Made by a program: the position numbers and the translations under genes. Source: Rhodoferax sp. OV413 (lineage in GTDB: Bacteria; Pseudomonadota; Gammaproteobacteria; Pseudomonadales; Pseudohongiellaceae). From it: a stretch of 51,705 nucleotides of DNA. Where the stretch lies: contig CALQJO020000016.1 of assembly GCA_943330915.2 (NCBI GenBank), positions 1 through 51,705 of the forward strand, written 5' to 3'. The stretch's first letter is position 1, and each line of letters starts with the position of its first letter. Shown one piece after another: positions 26,195-37,014 of the stretch. Below the pieces are notes generated by a model. The model saw only the letters and a list, made by a program, of their open reading frames with translations. It did no database searches and had not been told where the DNA came from.

Positions 26195-26929
26195 ATGTTA
26201 TTCATTCACCAGATTGCAGTTTATGTGCATATTGCCGGTGGTTTTGCCGCCCTTTTATTGTTCTGGATCCCGATTTTTGCGCGCAAAGGCTCGGCGATTC
26301 ACAAACGCATCGGGCGCTACTTTGCGATGCTGATGTACATGATTGGAGTGTCGGGTCTGCTGATGAGCTCGATGGATTTGTTGATGCCAGAAGCACTGCA
26401 TCCGGATCGTAGCGTCAGCGGCACCCGCAACACCGCGATGTTTTTATTCTCCCTCAGCCTGCTGGTGCTCACCTCAACCCGCCACGGTTGGCTGACAATC
26501 AACCACCGAGAGAATCGCCAACCCTTGCGTCAACCCTTGCAATTAATTTTGCTGGGTGCATTGCTGATGTGCGGAGCAGGTTTACTGGGACTTGGCGTGG
26601 TGCAGCCAAATCCGATTTTTATCGCGTTCGGGATACTAGAGATAGCGCTGGTATTGGGTATGCTGAGCTACACCTTTAGAAAGCAGCCGTTTCCGCGGCA
26701 ATGGTGGACCGAGCACCTACGCGGACTTATCTCGGCGGGCATCGGCGCGTACACGGCGTTTTTTGTGTTTGGCGCGGTCAGGCTGATAGAGCCGCTGTTT
26801 GTGCAGCTGCCATGGTTACAGATGCTGGTCTGGGTGGGGCCTGGTGTGATCGGCGGCATTGCCATCACTGTTGTCAGCCGGCACTACCGGCTTAAGTTTT
26901 CGCCAAAACCGGCGACCAACAAGAGTTGA
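26195..26929 (+). CDS. DUF2306-like multi-pass membrane protein
   Basis: A 244-residue inner-membrane protein with about seven predicted membrane helices. The first contains HIAGGFAALLLFW, followed by KGSAIHKRIGRYFA, the His-Gly-Lys/His-Arg pattern of DUF2306-like proteins. ATG 26195 follows AAAGGAG at optimal distance. No enzymatic motif is visible and the role is unknown. It diverges from the NarL-type regulator gene, so that regulator may control it, but this is only positional inference. It converges on trpE. Confidence 0.7.
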   Translation: MLFIHQIAVYVHIAGGFAALLLFWIPIFARKGSAIHKRIGRYFAMLMYMIGVSGLLMSSMDLLMPEALHPDRSVSGTRNTAMFLFSLSLLVLTSTRHGWLTINHRENRQPLRQPLQLILLGALLMCGAGLLGLGVVQPNPIFIAFGILEIALVLGMLSYTFRKQPFPRQWWTEHLRGLISAGIGAYTAFFVFGAVRLIEPLFVQLPWLQMLVWVGPGVIGGIAITVVSRHYRLKFSPKPATNKS

Positions 26930-26935
26930 TCGCGG

Positions 26936-28459
26936 TTACAGCTGCAAACCCTTTTGAGCCAGTGAAACGGCGCGGAAAATAGCCCGCGCCTTGTTCATGG
27001 TTTCTTCCCACTCCAGGGTCGGCACTGAATCAGCCACAACACCGGCACCGGCCTGCACATACAAAGTGCCGTCTTTGATGACGGCAGTTCGAATGGCGAT
27101 GGCCATGTCCATGTTGCCACCCCAACCGATGTATCCCATGGCGCCGCCATAGATGCCGCGCTTGATCGGTTCCAGCTCGTCAATGATCTGCATGGCGCGC
27201 ACTTTTGGCGCACCCGACAAGGTGCCAACGGGCAGGGTCGCCTTGAGCACATCGAGCGCAGTTTTGTCATCACTCATCTGACTTTCGACAATCGACGCAA
27301 TGTGCATGACATGAGAATAACGTTCAACAAACATCTTTTTGGGCACATGCACGGAGCCGGTTTTTGACACGCGACCGGAGTCGTTGCGGCTCAGATCAAT
27401 CAACATCAGATGCTCGGCTATTTCTTTGGCATCATTTAGCAGCTCGTGCTCAAGAGCCTGATCCTGCTCATCAGTGGCGCCACGTTTACGTGTACCAGCC
27501 AAGGGCCGCACCGTGATCAATCCGTCCTCAACTCGCGCCAGAATTTCTGGCGATGCGCTGACAATATGGTGATCGCCCATATTAAAAAACACCATGTACG
27601 GCGAGGGATTCAGATAGCGTAGCGCGCGGTAGGCATGAATCGGATCACCATCAAACGGCACTGACATGCGCTGCGCCAGCACGACCTGCATGACGTCACC
27701 GGCCAGAATATAATTTTTGATACTGTTCACCGCTTTTTCATACGGCGCCTGCTGAAAGCTGGAGACAAAATCCTGCTCCGCACTGATGGTATCCGCACGT
27801 GTTTTAGCGATGGGTCGTTGAAAGGGTTGCATCAGCGCAGACTCAATGTCATCGAGCCTTGCGTGTGCTTTATACAAGGCACCTTTTTGTGAGGGGTCCG
27901 CGTGGCACACAATCGAAATAGTGCCGCGCAGGTTGTCAAATACCACAACTTCTTCTGACACCAACAACAGAATTTCCGGTGTGCCTATTTCATCATCACC
28001 GGGCGCCTGTCCCAGCGACGGCTCCACATAGCGCACGGTGTCGTAACTGAAATAACCAACAAGTCCGCCACTGAATTTAGGCACTGCGGACAGCTCAGCA
28101 ACCTTGAATCGATTTTTGTAGGCTTCCACAAAAACAAACGGATCATCCATGTTGTGCTGTTCAATTACCGCACCTTCATGCTCAACCCGCACATCGTTGG
28201 CACTGACACGCACCACTGTTTTACAGGGCAGGCCGATGATCGAAAACCGTCCCCACTTTTCGCCGCCCTGCACTGACTCGAACAGATAGGTGTATTCACC
28301 GCCTGCCAACTTGAGATAGGTACTGAGCGGCGTTTCAAAATCCGCCAGCACTTCACGGACAACGGGCACGCGGTTAAAACCGGCAGCGGCCAGCGCATCA
28401 AAGTCCTGTTGTTGCAGTCGGGTTGCCACAGCGGCAGAGGAAAATTGCGAGCGCGTCAT
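26936..28459 (-). CDS. trpE: Anthranilate synthase component I
   Basis: Makes anthranilate from chorismate with TrpG. The 507-residue product has the feedback-inhibition segment [19 protein letters not shown] near residue 52 and the chorismate-binding half with [58 protein letters not shown] and [11 protein letters not shown]. It is the last gene of amgK-murU-rpe-trpE and is apart from trpGDC, as in pseudomonads. The gph gene that separates rpe and trpE in Pseudomonas is absent. Confidence 0.98.
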   Translation of the reverse strand: MTRSQFSSAAVATRLQQQDFDALAAAGFNRVPVVREVLADFETPLSTYLKLAGGEYTYLFESVQGGEKWGRFSIIGLPCKTVVRVSANDVRVEHEGAVIEQHNMDDPFVFVEAYKNRFKVAELSAVPKFSGGLVGYFSYDTVRYVEPSLGQAPGDDEIGTPEILLLVSEEVVVFDNLRGTISIVCHADPSQKGALYKAHARLDDIESALMQPFQRPIAKTRADTISAEQDFVSSFQQAPYEKAVNSIKNYILAGDVMQVVLAQRMSVPFDGDPIHAYRALRYLNPSPYMVFFNMGDHHIVSASPEILARVEDGLITVRPLAGTRKRGATDEQDQALEHELLNDAKEIAEHLMLIDLSRNDSGRVSKTGSVHVPKKMFVERYSHVMHIASIVESQMSDDKTALDVLKATLPVGTLSGAPKVRAMQIIDELEPIKRGIYGGAMGYIGWGGNMDMAIAIRTAVIKDGTLYVQAGAGVVADSVPTLEWEETMNKARAIFRAVSLAQKGLQL

Positions 28460-28474
28460 TGATGAGGTTTCCTT

Positions 28475-29167
28475 TTACACTGCCACTGTGTTGGCCAGCC
28501 GCTGGCGCATGGTGCTGATGGTTTTTTCGTAGGATTCGCTGTTAAAGATGGCTGACCCCGCCACAAACATATCCGCGCCCGCATGGGCAATCTCTGCAAT
28601 GTTATCGGTGGTCACACCGCCATCGATTTCCAGACGGATGTTAAAGCCGCTGGCATCAATCAGCCGGCGCGCCTGTTGCAATTTTTTAAGTGCCATCGGA
28701 ATAAACTTCTGGCCGCCAAATCCGGGGTTCACTGACATGATCAGAATCAGATCAATTTTATCCATCAGGTAGTCGAGGCACTCCAGGCTGGTGGCTGGAT
28801 TAAATACCAGGCCCGCTTTACATCCTGCATCACGGATCAACTGCAATGAGCGATCCACATGCTGAGACGCTTCGGGGTGAAAACTGATGATACTGGCGCC
28901 GGCTTTGGCAAAGTCGCTGATCATCTGATCCACCGGCTGCACCATCAGATGCACATCAATCGGCGCTTTGATGCCGTAGTTTCGCAGCGCTTTACACACC
29001 ATGGGTCCGATGGTCAGGTTGGGGACGTAATGATTGTCCATGACGTCAAAGTGCACCACATCCGCGCCAGCGGCTAATACGGCATCCACCTCGTCACCCA
29101 ATCGCGCAAAGTCGGCAGACAGTATTGATGGAGCTATCAGAAAATCTTTTGTCAGAATGTCTGTCAT
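28475..29167 (-). CDS. rpe: Ribulose-phosphate 3-epimerase
   Basis: Interconverts ribulose 5-phosphate and xylulose 5-phosphate in the pentose phosphate pathway. The 230-residue TIM barrel contains [58 protein letters not shown] and [11 protein letters not shown] with the metal-binding His and catalytic Asp residues. ATG 29167 overlaps the murU stop by one base (TGATG); GTG 29170 is in frame just before it. It lies 15 bases before trpE. Confidence 0.98.
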   Translation of the reverse strand: MTDILTKDFLIAPSILSADFARLGDEVDAVLAAGADVVHFDVMDNHYVPNLTIGPMVCKALRNYGIKAPIDVHLMVQPVDQMISDFAKAGASIISFHPEASQHVDRSLQLIRDAGCKAGLVFNPATSLECLDYLMDKIDLILIMSVNPGFGGQKFIPMALKKLQQARRLIDASGFNIRLEIDGGVTTDNIAEIAHAGADMFVAGSAIFNSESYEKTISTMRQRLANTVAV

Positions 29168-29895
29168 CACAAAGTCGCCGGCTGCGGGTTAAGAAGGCGG
29201 CATTCTAACGCCTTCAGCCGTTCGGGTGAACCGATATCCTGCCAGTCGCCAGCGAAGCACTCACCGCTGACCTGTTGCCGCGTCATTGCGTGGCGCAAGA
29301 CCGGCGACAACGGCAGGCGCTGTACCGTGAACTCTGAGAACAACAGCGGATGCAACACGCTGATACCACTGAAGGTTAATCTGGGTTCCCCCTGATCCGA
29401 CACCCAGCCGTTGTTATCCAGATAAAAATCACCCTGCGGATGATGTGCAGCGTTAGGCACCAATACCAGGTGCGCTAATGCGTGATCAGCACCAAGACCC
29501 GCCGCAACTGTATGCAGCCGGGCAAAGTCATAATCGGTCCACACATCCCCGTTAACCACCACAAACGCCTCCGTCCCCGACAGCGCGCCCCTCAACAGCG
29601 CGCCCCTCAACAGCGGGAGCGCGTTGATGATGCCGCCGGCCGTTTCAAGCAACTCGGTTTCGTGGGAATACTGAATGTGAACACCAAAGCGTGCGCCATC
29701 ACCAAGGGCGGCCGGGATCTGTTCCCCCAGATGATGCAGATTAATCACCAGATCACGGATGCCGGCGCTGGCCAGTTTCAGAATCTGCCATTCAATCAGA
29801 CTGTGGTCTCCAGCGCGCAACAGCGGTTTTGGTGTGGACTCTGTCAGCGGCAACATGCGTTTGCCATGACCAGCGGCCAGAATCATCGCCTTCAT
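29167..29895 (-). CDS. murU: N-acetylmuramate alpha-1-phosphate uridylyltransferase
   Basis: Peptidoglycan-recycling nucleotidyltransferase that makes UDP-MurNAc from MurNAc-1-phosphate, bypassing de novo synthesis and its fosfomycin-sensitive step. The N-terminal [20 protein letters not shown] is the sugar nucleotidyltransferase signature, with [12 protein letters not shown] near residue 115. It overlaps amgK by four bases (ATGA), and AmgK makes its substrate. A 15-base tandem duplication inside the gene adds five residues (LLRGA twice) before the VVNGD motif. Confidence 0.93.
   Translation of the reverse strand: MKAMILAAGHGKRMLPLTESTPKPLLRAGDHSLIEWQILKLASAGIRDLVINLHHLGEQIPAALGDGARFGVHIQYSHETELLETAGGIINALPLLRGALLRGALSGTEAFVVVNGDVWTDYDFARLHTVAAGLGADHALAHLVLVPNAAHHPQGDFYLDNNGWVSDQGEPRLTFSGISVLHPLLFSEFTVQRLPLSPVLRHAMTRQQVSGECFAGDWQDIGSPERLKALECRLLNPQPATL
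29581..29610. repeat. In-frame 15-bp tandem duplication inside murU
   Basis: Two exact copies of CAGCGCGCCCCTCAA lie head to tail, and a third begins (CAGCG). The unit is a multiple of three, so the murU frame stays open. It lies in the coding region just before the VVNGD motif. Confidence 0.9.
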
Positions 29896-31106
29896 AAGGA
29901 GTCCGTTTCGAGCTGCGAAGAAATGTCTGATGCTGACTCCAGGGGTCCGGAAGCCGTCAGCACCCCGTACATATCAATCATCGGACCACGGCGGAACCAA
30001 CGGATAAATGCGTTTAATTCAGGATGTCGCTCACCCACGCTCAGCACGTAGTCCATCACCACCGGCAGGTCCAGCAGGTAGCGCGGCTTGTTATCACGCA
30101 GCGCCAGCCGACAAAAAATACCCAGAACCTTGATGTGCCGCTGCAGACCCATCAGGTCAAAATCGCGCTGAAACGTCTCAAACTCCAGAGTTGCCGGCAC
30201 AATGCCGCGTGCCCTGGCTTCACCAAAGTACTGACGCAGCCAGCGGCTGACATCACTGACCGGCCACACGATGTAACAGTCGCGCAGCAAAGACACCAGA
30301 TCGTAGGTAACCGGGCCGATCACGGCATCCTGAAAGTCAATGATACCGGGCGGCAAATGCTCTGGATGCGAGCCGTCAGCCTGTTGCCGCACCATCAGAT
30401 TGCGGGAGTGATAATCACGATGCACTCGCACCTGTGTCTGCTTCAGCGCGGCCTGTTCCAGAAAGTGCCAGGTGTCAGCCAGCAGCTTTTTCTCATTGTC
30501 ATTGAGTTCTATGCCCAGCATACGGCCACAAAACCACTCATCGAACAGGCTGAGCTCTGTGTGCAAACGCGCCTGATCATACGGTGGCAAACGCGACGGG
30601 CTGGTGTCTGACTGCAGCATCAGCAGTGCATTGATGGCTTGTGTGTACAACACATCAACCCGCTGCATATCACCATCTTCGCCGTTGTCATTGCCCTGCG
30701 CTGCCTGCAGACACGGCAGATACAACTGATCGCCAAAATCTTCCAGCAGCATAAATCCCTGTTCAACATCATGCGCCAGCACCCGCGGCGTGCGCAGACC
30801 TGCCGCAGCAAACTCGGCGGCCGTCAGCAAAAATGCCGGATTATTTTCACGCGCCGGCGGCGCATCCACTAGCATCAGGCTGTTCTTCACGACATCAAGA
30901 CCCGGCAGCGGCAAGTCAGTCAGCGCCCGATAACGGAAATAGCGTCTGAAGCTGGCATCGCCTCCTAAGGGCTTTGCAAGAACGGGCCCGGGATCAGCCC
31001 CCAACAAAGGAGTCAGTACCTGACGCGCCCAGTGCTGCACTTGTTGATGGCGACTATCGATGTAATCACCTGAATCATCACTGGAAAAACGTGGCTCTTG
31101 GGTCAT
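29892..31106 (-). CDS. amgK: N-acetylmuramate/N-acetylglucosamine anomeric kinase
   Basis: Phosphorylates recovered MurNAc or GlcNAc at C1 for MurU. The 404-residue aminoglycoside-phosphotransferase-fold kinase has GGDASFRRYFRY near residue 48, the catalytic loop VHRDYHSRNLMV, and the Mg-binding GIIDFQDAVIGPVTYDLVSLL. It is longer than the ~340 expected, owing to extra N- and C-terminal residues. It is the first gene of the leftward amgK-murU-rpe-trpE operon and diverges from lptD, as in Pseudomonas. Confidence 0.93.
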   Translation of the reverse strand: MTQEPRFSSDDSGDYIDSRHQQVQHWARQVLTPLLGADPGPVLAKPLGGDASFRRYFRYRALTDLPLPGLDVVKNSLMLVDAPPARENNPAFLLTAAEFAAAGLRTPRVLAHDVEQGFMLLEDFGDQLYLPCLQAAQGNDNGEDGDMQRVDVLYTQAINALLMLQSDTSPSRLPPYDQARLHTELSLFDEWFCGRMLGIELNDNEKKLLADTWHFLEQAALKQTQVRVHRDYHSRNLMVRQQADGSHPEHLPPGIIDFQDAVIGPVTYDLVSLLRDCYIVWPVSDVSRWLRQYFGEARARGIVPATLEFETFQRDFDLMGLQRHIKVLGIFCRLALRDNKPRYLLDLPVVMDYVLSVGERHPELNAFIRWFRRGPMIDMYGVLTASGPLESASDISSQLETDSL

Positions 31107-31264
31107 CGCCGAATCTGCTCCGCCGTTACTTTACTTTCTAATGAAAGGTTGATGAATTATGATGCCTGCGCAGATCAACATCGCCTGGGTTGAAGAATTC
31201 CGGGCAACTCGCTGCAGCAATTGAACGCCACCATTCTCTATTGCCGACTGGATCGCCCGCAACC

Positions 31265-33760
31265 ATGTCTGACAGAAAATCAAAAACCAGCCGATTGGCC
31301 GCAGGATGGATGTTGCCTGTGCTGGTGCTGTCCGGACTTCATGGCGCCGCCAATGCGCAGAATCAGACTGCGACACAGAATGCATCCGGCATCATGCAAG
31401 ACTGGGCAACACGCGAGAACATGACCGCCGAGCAGGCGGCCGAGGTGGATCCGGCCTGCTGCGGCATGTTTGTTGAACCTGCTCTGTCCGGAGACAATGC
31501 CACGCTGGATCCTGACAGCGCCCCCACCGAAATTGAAACCTCTACGCGAGTGAGTCAACCGCAACCCAGCCAGGTGTATGTCGAAGGCGATGTCAGCGTC
31601 CGCCAGGGGTACCGCACCCTGTTGGCCAGTGATGGCCTGCATCTGGACGAGGAAACCAACATTCTCACGCTACAAGGCGATGTGGTGTTCCGGGAACCCG
31701 GTTTCCTGGTGACCGGCGAGGGCGCTTTGCTTGATCAGAACGCCGGCGACAACACCATCAGCCAAGCGTCTTACGTGATTCATAACACCCAGATCCATGG
31801 CACCGCGGCGCGCCTGAGCTACAACAGCGACAGCGGCATGATGACCATGGAGAACGGCGCATTCAGCCGGTGTGAACCGATGGATCCGTTCTGGATGGTT
31901 CAAGCCAGCAACCTGATGTTGGACAACGCCAATGGCGTCGGATACGCACGCGACCTGACGCTGCGCCTGCGCGATGTACCGGTTTTTTATTACCCCTACA
32001 CGCTGCAGTTTCCGATTGGTGACCAGCGGGTATCGGGCATACTGCCGCCCAGTATCAGCAACAGCCGTGACAATGGCATTGATATCGCCGTGCCGTACTA
32101 CTTCAATCTGGCACCCCATTACGATGCCACGCTCACCCCGAGACTGATGACCGAGCGCGGCATCATGCTCAATGCCGAATTCCGTTACCTGGCCGACTGG
32201 TCGATGAATGTGGTCAACGTTGCCGCGCTGCCCGATGACAGAACCTATGATGCCAACCGCGCCGCCCTCAGCAGCAATGCCACGCCACAGGCCCGGCGCT
32301 GGTTTGCAGGATTCAGTCACGAAGGTCAGCCCTGGCAGAACTGGCGGACTTTTGTCGACCTCAACACGGTCAGTGATGCAAATTACTTCCGCGATCTGGG
32401 CACACGGAATCTTAATCTGGAAAGCCGCACGCATCTGAACAAAGAAGCCGTTGTGTCCTGGCAGGACGCGCGCTGGCATGCGGAAACCCGCGTACAGCGC
32501 ATACAGTTGCTCGATCCTTACCTGTCCTCCATCGACGTCAATAAACCCTTTGATCGCCTGCCCGAGATCAAACTCAGCCGCCAGGGTGACACCTGGGGCG
32601 CATTGCGTTACGGCGTCGACGGTGCTCATGTGCGCTTTGATCGTTCGCTGGACAGGTCATTGTTATCCGCTGAGCAGATCAACAATGGTGGCCTGGTCTC
32701 TGGCTCCCGCGTCAGTGCAGAACCCTGGCTAAGCCTGCCATTCCGAGGCGCGGGGTACTTCCTGATCCCCGGTGCGCGTTACCGCTACGCCAGCTGGCAA
32801 CTGAACCAGCAAGCCAACAATACGGCTGGCAATCCGGAGCGCGGTGTCGCGGTTTTCAGCCTGGACAGCGGCCTGATTTTTGATCGCCCCGTCACTGTAG
32901 CCGGACTGTCCGCCAATCAGACGCTGGAGCCCAGACTGTACTACCTGTACAGCGAACAGAAAGACCAGCATCTGCTGCCCAATTTTGACAGTGCACAATT
33001 GCACATGAATTTTAATCAACTGTTTCGTGACAATCGCTTCAGTGGCGGCGACCGGGTAGGTGACGCTAACCAGCTCAGTGCCGCCGTTACCAGCCGCCTG
33101 CTGACCGCCGACGGACAAGAGCGCGCCAAGATCAGTGTCGGGCAGATATTTCACTTCGACGACCGCAACGTGTCGCTGGACAGCCCACTGCAAAAATGGC
33201 TCATCCTGCAGCCATTGGACACCGATCGCTCCGCGTTGATTATGGAAGCCAGTTACCACCCGCATGAGCGCTGGCAACTGATGACAGATCTGCAGTGGGA
33301 TCAGGAAAACAACAACATTGATCAGGGCAGCATTGCCGTGCAGTTGCGAGGCGATCAGGAGCGGCTGTTTAACCTGGCTTTCCGCTACCGCGAAAAAACC
33401 GACGTCTTTCTGGACGCGCCTCCCTTGCTGGACCCGCGTATCAAGCAGACTGACATGTCCGCGGTGTGGCCACTGAATGGAAATTGGCGCATGCTGGGTC
33501 GCTGGAACTATGACCACAGCAACAGCAGGAACCTTGAAACCTTCGCAGGTGTCGAATACAGTAACTGTTGTGCCACCGTGCGCCTGATCGCCCGCGACTG
33601 GGTCAATGACTACGAATTTAACGAACTGAATACCAGACAGAACCGGGGCCTCTTTTTCCAGCTTTCCCTGCACGGCCTTGGCGACCTCGCCGGTGGCGGT
33701 CTCGACAGCCTGCTCGGCAACAGCATCCCCGGATTTAAGGAGCAAGACAGTAATGAGTAA
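31265..33760 (+). CDS. lptD: LPS-assembly protein LptD
   Basis: Outer-membrane beta-barrel that inserts lipopolysaccharide into the outer leaflet together with LptE. The 831-residue product has a signal peptide (about 1-30, ending ANAQ), an N-terminal Cys pair in DPACCGMF, and the jellyroll OstA domain (VYVEGDVSVRQGYRTLLASD onward). The barrel ends with the second Cys pair in YSNCCATVRL; these Cys form the disulfides LptD needs. ATG 31265 gives a proper signal peptide; the 25 codons upstream do not. The 3' end overlaps surA by eight bases, fitting because SurA helps fold LptD. Confidence 0.97.
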   Translation: MSDRKSKTSRLAAGWMLPVLVLSGLHGAANAQNQTATQNASGIMQDWATRENMTAEQAAEVDPACCGMFVEPALSGDNATLDPDSAPTEIETSTRVSQPQPSQVYVEGDVSVRQGYRTLLASDGLHLDEETNILTLQGDVVFREPGFLVTGEGALLDQNAGDNTISQASYVIHNTQIHGTAARLSYNSDSGMMTMENGAFSRCEPMDPFWMVQASNLMLDNANGVGYARDLTLRLRDVPVFYYPYTLQFPIGDQRVSGILPPSISNSRDNGIDIAVPYYFNLAPHYDATLTPRLMTERGIMLNAEFRYLADWSMNVVNVAALPDDRTYDANRAALSSNATPQARRWFAGFSHEGQPWQNWRTFVDLNTVSDANYFRDLGTRNLNLESRTHLNKEAVVSWQDARWHAETRVQRIQLLDPYLSSIDVNKPFDRLPEIKLSRQGDTWGALRYGVDGAHVRFDRSLDRSLLSAEQINNGGLVSGSRVSAEPWLSLPFRGAGYFLIPGARYRYASWQLNQQANNTAGNPERGVAVFSLDSGLIFDRPVTVAGLSANQTLEPRLYYLYSEQKDQHLLPNFDSAQLHMNFNQLFRDNRFSGGDRVGDANQLSAAVTSRLLTADGQERAKISVGQIFHFDDRNVSLDSPLQKWLILQPLDTDRSALIMEASYHPHERWQLMTDLQWDQENNNIDQGSIAVQLRGDQERLFNLAFRYREKTDVFLDAPPLLDPRIKQTDMSAVWPLNGNWRMLGRWNYDHSNSRNLETFAGVEYSNCCATVRLIARDWVNDYEFNELNTRQNRGLFFQLSLHGLGDLAGGGLDSLLGNSIPGFKEQDSNE

Positions 33761-35084
33761 CAATTTGCGACAGTTTCTGACCCAGAGCCGACTCATGGGA
33801 ATCAGCAGCGTCACTGCTCTGCTGATGATGGCCACGGGCGCCAATGCGCAGCCACAGGTACTGGACAAGATTATTGCGGTTGTTGACGATGGCGTTGTGC
33901 TGCAAAGCGAGTATGAAGAGCGCGTTCTGGAGGTGCAGGCACGCGCCACCCAGATGAATATGGCCCTTCCACCACCTGATGCACTGCGCGAGCAGGTGAT
34001 GGAAAGCCTGGTCATTGAGAATCTTCAGTTGCAGTTGGCGGAACGTGTTGGCATTCGCTTTGATGATGACACCCTGAACCGGGTGATCACTGATCTTGCC
34101 GAGAGCAGCAACATGAGCTTTGAGCAGTACGTTAGTGCGTTGCAGGCACAGGGTGTCTACACACAGACCCGTGAGCGCATTCGCCGCGAACTGGCGGTCA
34201 ACGAAGTGCAGCGCGGCATGGTCAATCGCCGTATCACCATCACCGACCAGGAAATCGACAACTACCTGAGCTCCGAAGCCGGTCGTATGGCAATGTCGCC
34301 AGACTATCTGGTCGATCAGATTCTGATCCCGGTGCCGGAGTCCGATTCAGAGGCAGTGCGTCAGGCCAAGGAAGCCTTTGCTCGTGAGTTGTATGATCGA
34401 CTGACAGCGGGTGCAGACTTTGCGCAGGTGCGTATGGAGGCTCAACAGTCGGCCGCGGCCAACCCGCCGCAGGGCTTTCAGGTCACTGGCGGCGAATTGG
34501 GATGGCGCAAAGCTGATCAGTTGCCCAGCCTGTTTGTTGACATTGTACCTGCCCTGACCGTTGGGCAGATCAATGAACCCGTCCGCAGCGCCAACGGTTT
34601 CCACCTGATCCGTTTGTCAGATGTACGTGGCGATTCTACCCGCCTTGTCAAACAGACTGAGGCTCGCCACATCCTCATCGCCCCGTCCGAAATACGCACT
34701 GAAGATCAGGCGCGACGTCTTGCTGAATCGGTACATCAACGTATTGTTGACGGCGAAGATTTTGCAGTGCTGGCACGCCAGTTTTCCGATGACACCATGT
34801 CTGTGGTTGCCGGCGGTGATCTGGGCTGGGTCAGTGACGGCGGTATGCCACCACAGTTTGAAGAACAGATCCGCAGCATGGAAGTAGATCAACTGAGTGC
34901 TCCGTTCCGTACCAGTTTTGGCTGGCACGTTGCGGAGGTCACCGGGCGCCGCGAACAGGATCTGAGCCGCGACTATCAGCGCCAGCAGGCGGAGAACGCA
35001 CTGCGTCAACGCAAGTTTGATATTGAACTCGAAAACTGGATGCTGGAAATCCGGGATGAAGCCTACGTCAAAACCATCAACTGA
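33753..35084 (+). CDS. surA: Periplasmic chaperone and peptidyl-prolyl isomerase SurA
   Basis: Escorts unfolded outer-membrane proteins, including LptD. The 443-residue product has a signal peptide (~1-31, ANAQP), the chaperone domain starting VLDKIIAVVDDGVVLQSEYEER, and two parvulin domains. The first ends in GGELGWRKADQLPSLF and NGFHLIRL; the second has RHILI, GGDLGWVSDGGMPPQFEEQ and FGWHVAEV. AAGGAG lies ahead of ATG 33753 inside lptD. pdxA follows within ten bases. Confidence 0.97.
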   Translation: MSNNLRQFLTQSRLMGISSVTALLMMATGANAQPQVLDKIIAVVDDGVVLQSEYEERVLEVQARATQMNMALPPPDALREQVMESLVIENLQLQLAERVGIRFDDDTLNRVITDLAESSNMSFEQYVSALQAQGVYTQTRERIRRELAVNEVQRGMVNRRITITDQEIDNYLSSEAGRMAMSPDYLVDQILIPVPESDSEAVRQAKEAFARELYDRLTAGADFAQVRMEAQQSAAANPPQGFQVTGGELGWRKADQLPSLFVDIVPALTVGQINEPVRSANGFHLIRLSDVRGDSTRLVKQTEARHILIAPSEIRTEDQARRLAESVHQRIVDGEDFAVLARQFSDDTMSVVAGGDLGWVSDGGMPPQFEEQIRSMEVDQLSAPFRTSFGWHVAEVTGRREQDLSRDYQRQQAENALRQRKFDIELENWMLEIRDEAYVKTIN

Positions 35085-35093
35085 TTATTGACC

Positions 35094-36122
35094 ATGCCAA
35101 TGCAACTGGCTGTCACTCCCGGAGAACCCGCCGGCATAGGTCCTGAACTGCTGATTCAATTGATTCAGCAGCCCGAGCGCCTGCCAGCCGACTGCCAGCT
35201 GATTGCGATAACTGATCCGGCACTGCTGCAGGCGCGCGCGACACAGCTTAACCTGCCTTTGACACTGCACGTATGGCAACCCGGGATCACTGCACGGCAA
35301 AGCAAGGCCGGTGAGTTGTGGGTACTGCCCGTTGCACTTAACGTCCCGTGCACGGCAGGCGTTCTAAATTCTGCTAACGCCACATACGTCCTGGAAACCC
35401 TGCGCATCGCCTGTCAGTTGTGTAAAGACAAACACGTTGACGCCATGGTCACCGCGCCGGTGCACAAAGGCATCATCAATGATGCCGGGATTGCGTTCTC
35501 AGGACATACGGAATTTCTTGCTGAGCAGTGCGCTGTTGAACAGACGGTGATGATGCTGGCCACCGAGGGATTGCGTGTGGCACTGGCCACGACTCATCTG
35601 CCATTAAAGGATGTGGCATCGGCAATTACTGGGCCGTTACTGACCAGTGTGCTGACCATTCTGGATGCTGACCTTCGCAGCAAGTTTGGCATTGAGCATC
35701 CGTTTATCCTGGTGTGCGGACTGAACCCGCACGCAGGTGAAGGCGGCCATCTGGGCCGGGAGGAAATCGACATCATTAATCCGGTGCTGGATAAACTGCG
35801 CGATCAAGGAATGCACCTGCAGGGACCCTTGCCCGCAGACACCTTGTTTACTGACAAATACCTGAGCCAAGCCGATGCCGTGCTGGCCATGTACCATGAT
35901 CAGGGTTTACCAGTACTCAAATACAAAGGTTTTGGCCGTGCCAGTAACATCACGCTGGGACTGCCGATTATCCGCACTTCCGTCGATCATGGCACAGCGC
36001 TGGATCTTGCCGGCACCGGACACGCTGACACCGGTAGCCTGCTGAATGCCATTGAAACCGCCTGTCAGATGATTCAGGCGCAACAGCGGGCGTCGGGGCA
36101 GTTGCCATGGAGTGCGGCGTGA
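35094..36122 (+). CDS. pdxA: 4-hydroxythreonine-4-phosphate dehydrogenase
   Basis: NAD-dependent oxidation step in pyridoxal 5'-phosphate synthesis. The 342-residue product has [13 protein letters not shown] at the N-terminus, [27 protein letters not shown], the metal ligands in [17 protein letters not shown], and [16 protein letters not shown] with [17 protein letters not shown] 35094 is chosen; ATG 35100 is also possible. Its stop overlaps the rsmA GTG start by four bases. Confidence 0.97.
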   Translation: MPMQLAVTPGEPAGIGPELLIQLIQQPERLPADCQLIAITDPALLQARATQLNLPLTLHVWQPGITARQSKAGELWVLPVALNVPCTAGVLNSANATYVLETLRIACQLCKDKHVDAMVTAPVHKGIINDAGIAFSGHTEFLAEQCAVEQTVMMLATEGLRVALATTHLPLKDVASAITGPLLTSVLTILDADLRSKFGIEHPFILVCGLNPHAGEGGHLGREEIDIINPVLDKLRDQGMHLQGPLPADTLFTDKYLSQADAVLAMYHDQGLPVLKYKGFGRASNITLGLPIIRTSVDHGTALDLAGTGHADTGSLLNAIETACQMIQAQQRASGQLPWSAA

Positions 36123-36955
36123 GCCAATACAGCAGTCAACACCCGATTACCCAGCCTGATCATCAGGCTCGCAAGCGTTTCGGGCAGAACTTTTTGCACG
36201 ATGCCCACATCATTCGCAAAATCATCCAGGCCATTGCACCACAGCCCGGCCAGCATTTGCTGGAGATTGGTCCGGGGCAAGGCGCGCTCACCATTGCGCT
36301 AGTCAACAGTGGAGCAACGCTGGATGTGGTGGAGCTCGACCGTGACCTTGCCGGGTGGCTGCAGCACTACTTTGCCGACTGCGAGCGCTTTACGCTGCAC
36401 ATGGGCGATGTGCTCAAATTTGACCTACATACGCTGACTCAGCTGCCGCGCAGTATCCGCGTGATCGGTAACCTGCCCTACAATATTTCCACACCCTGTC
36501 TGTTTCATTTGCTGGAGTCCGAAGCACTGATTGATGACATGACGTTTATGTTGCAGAAAGAAGTGGTGCAACGCCTGGCGGCTACTCCTGACGATGATGA
36601 ATACGGGCGGCTCAGTGTGATGGTGCAGTATTTTTGCAGCGTCGAATATTTGTTTGATGTGCCACCGGGGGCATTTAAACCTGCCCCTAAAGTCACCTCG
36701 GCTATTGTGCGATTAGTTCCGCACCGTCACACTAAAGATCAGGCCATGGATACCACATTGTTGAGGGACCTGGTGAGAACAGCGTTTTCGCAGCGGCGCA
36801 AAACACTGCGAAATTGTCTGAAACCGATGATTGGCGATCTCGATGCAAACGCGTTGCCAGTTGATCTGGCCCTGCGACCCGAGAACCTGACGGTTGCCGA
36901 TTATGTCAGGCTTAGTAACGCAATTTGTCGCTTGCGACGTGACGCAACACGGTAA
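36119..36955 (+). CDS. rsmA: 16S rRNA dimethyladenosine transferase
   Basis: Dimethylates the two adjacent adenines in helix 45 of 16S rRNA. The product has [10 protein letters not shown], motif [21 protein letters not shown], catalytic NLPYNISTP and [17 protein letters not shown] 36119 overlaps the pdxA stop (GTGA) and has GGAG six bases upstream, giving 278 residues; ATG 36107 is the longer alternative. It lies in the common surA-pdxA-rsmA-apaG-apaH string. Confidence 0.97.
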   Translation: MSQYSSQHPITQPDHQARKRFGQNFLHDAHIIRKIIQAIAPQPGQHLLEIGPGQGALTIALVNSGATLDVVELDRDLAGWLQHYFADCERFTLHMGDVLKFDLHTLTQLPRSIRVIGNLPYNISTPCLFHLLESEALIDDMTFMLQKEVVQRLAATPDDDEYGRLSVMVQYFCSVEYLFDVPPGAFKPAPKVTSAIVRLVPHRHTKDQAMDTTLLRDLVRTAFSQRRKTLRNCLKPMIGDLDANALPVDLALRPENLTVADYVRLSNAICRLRRDATR

Positions 36956-37014
36956 ACGTTGTTGCGGATATTTGAAGGTGATTGATGCCAGACGCAGTAC
37001 AGGAGCTTATAAAG

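Noticed and set aside
31670-32629. Long minus-strand open frame (319 codons) inside lptD
   Set aside because: Antisense shadow of a well-defined LptD coding region, with no motif.
32729-34015. Minus-strand open frame of 428 codons across the lptD-surA junction
   Set aside because: Antisense to two certain genes; the translation has no recognisable domain.
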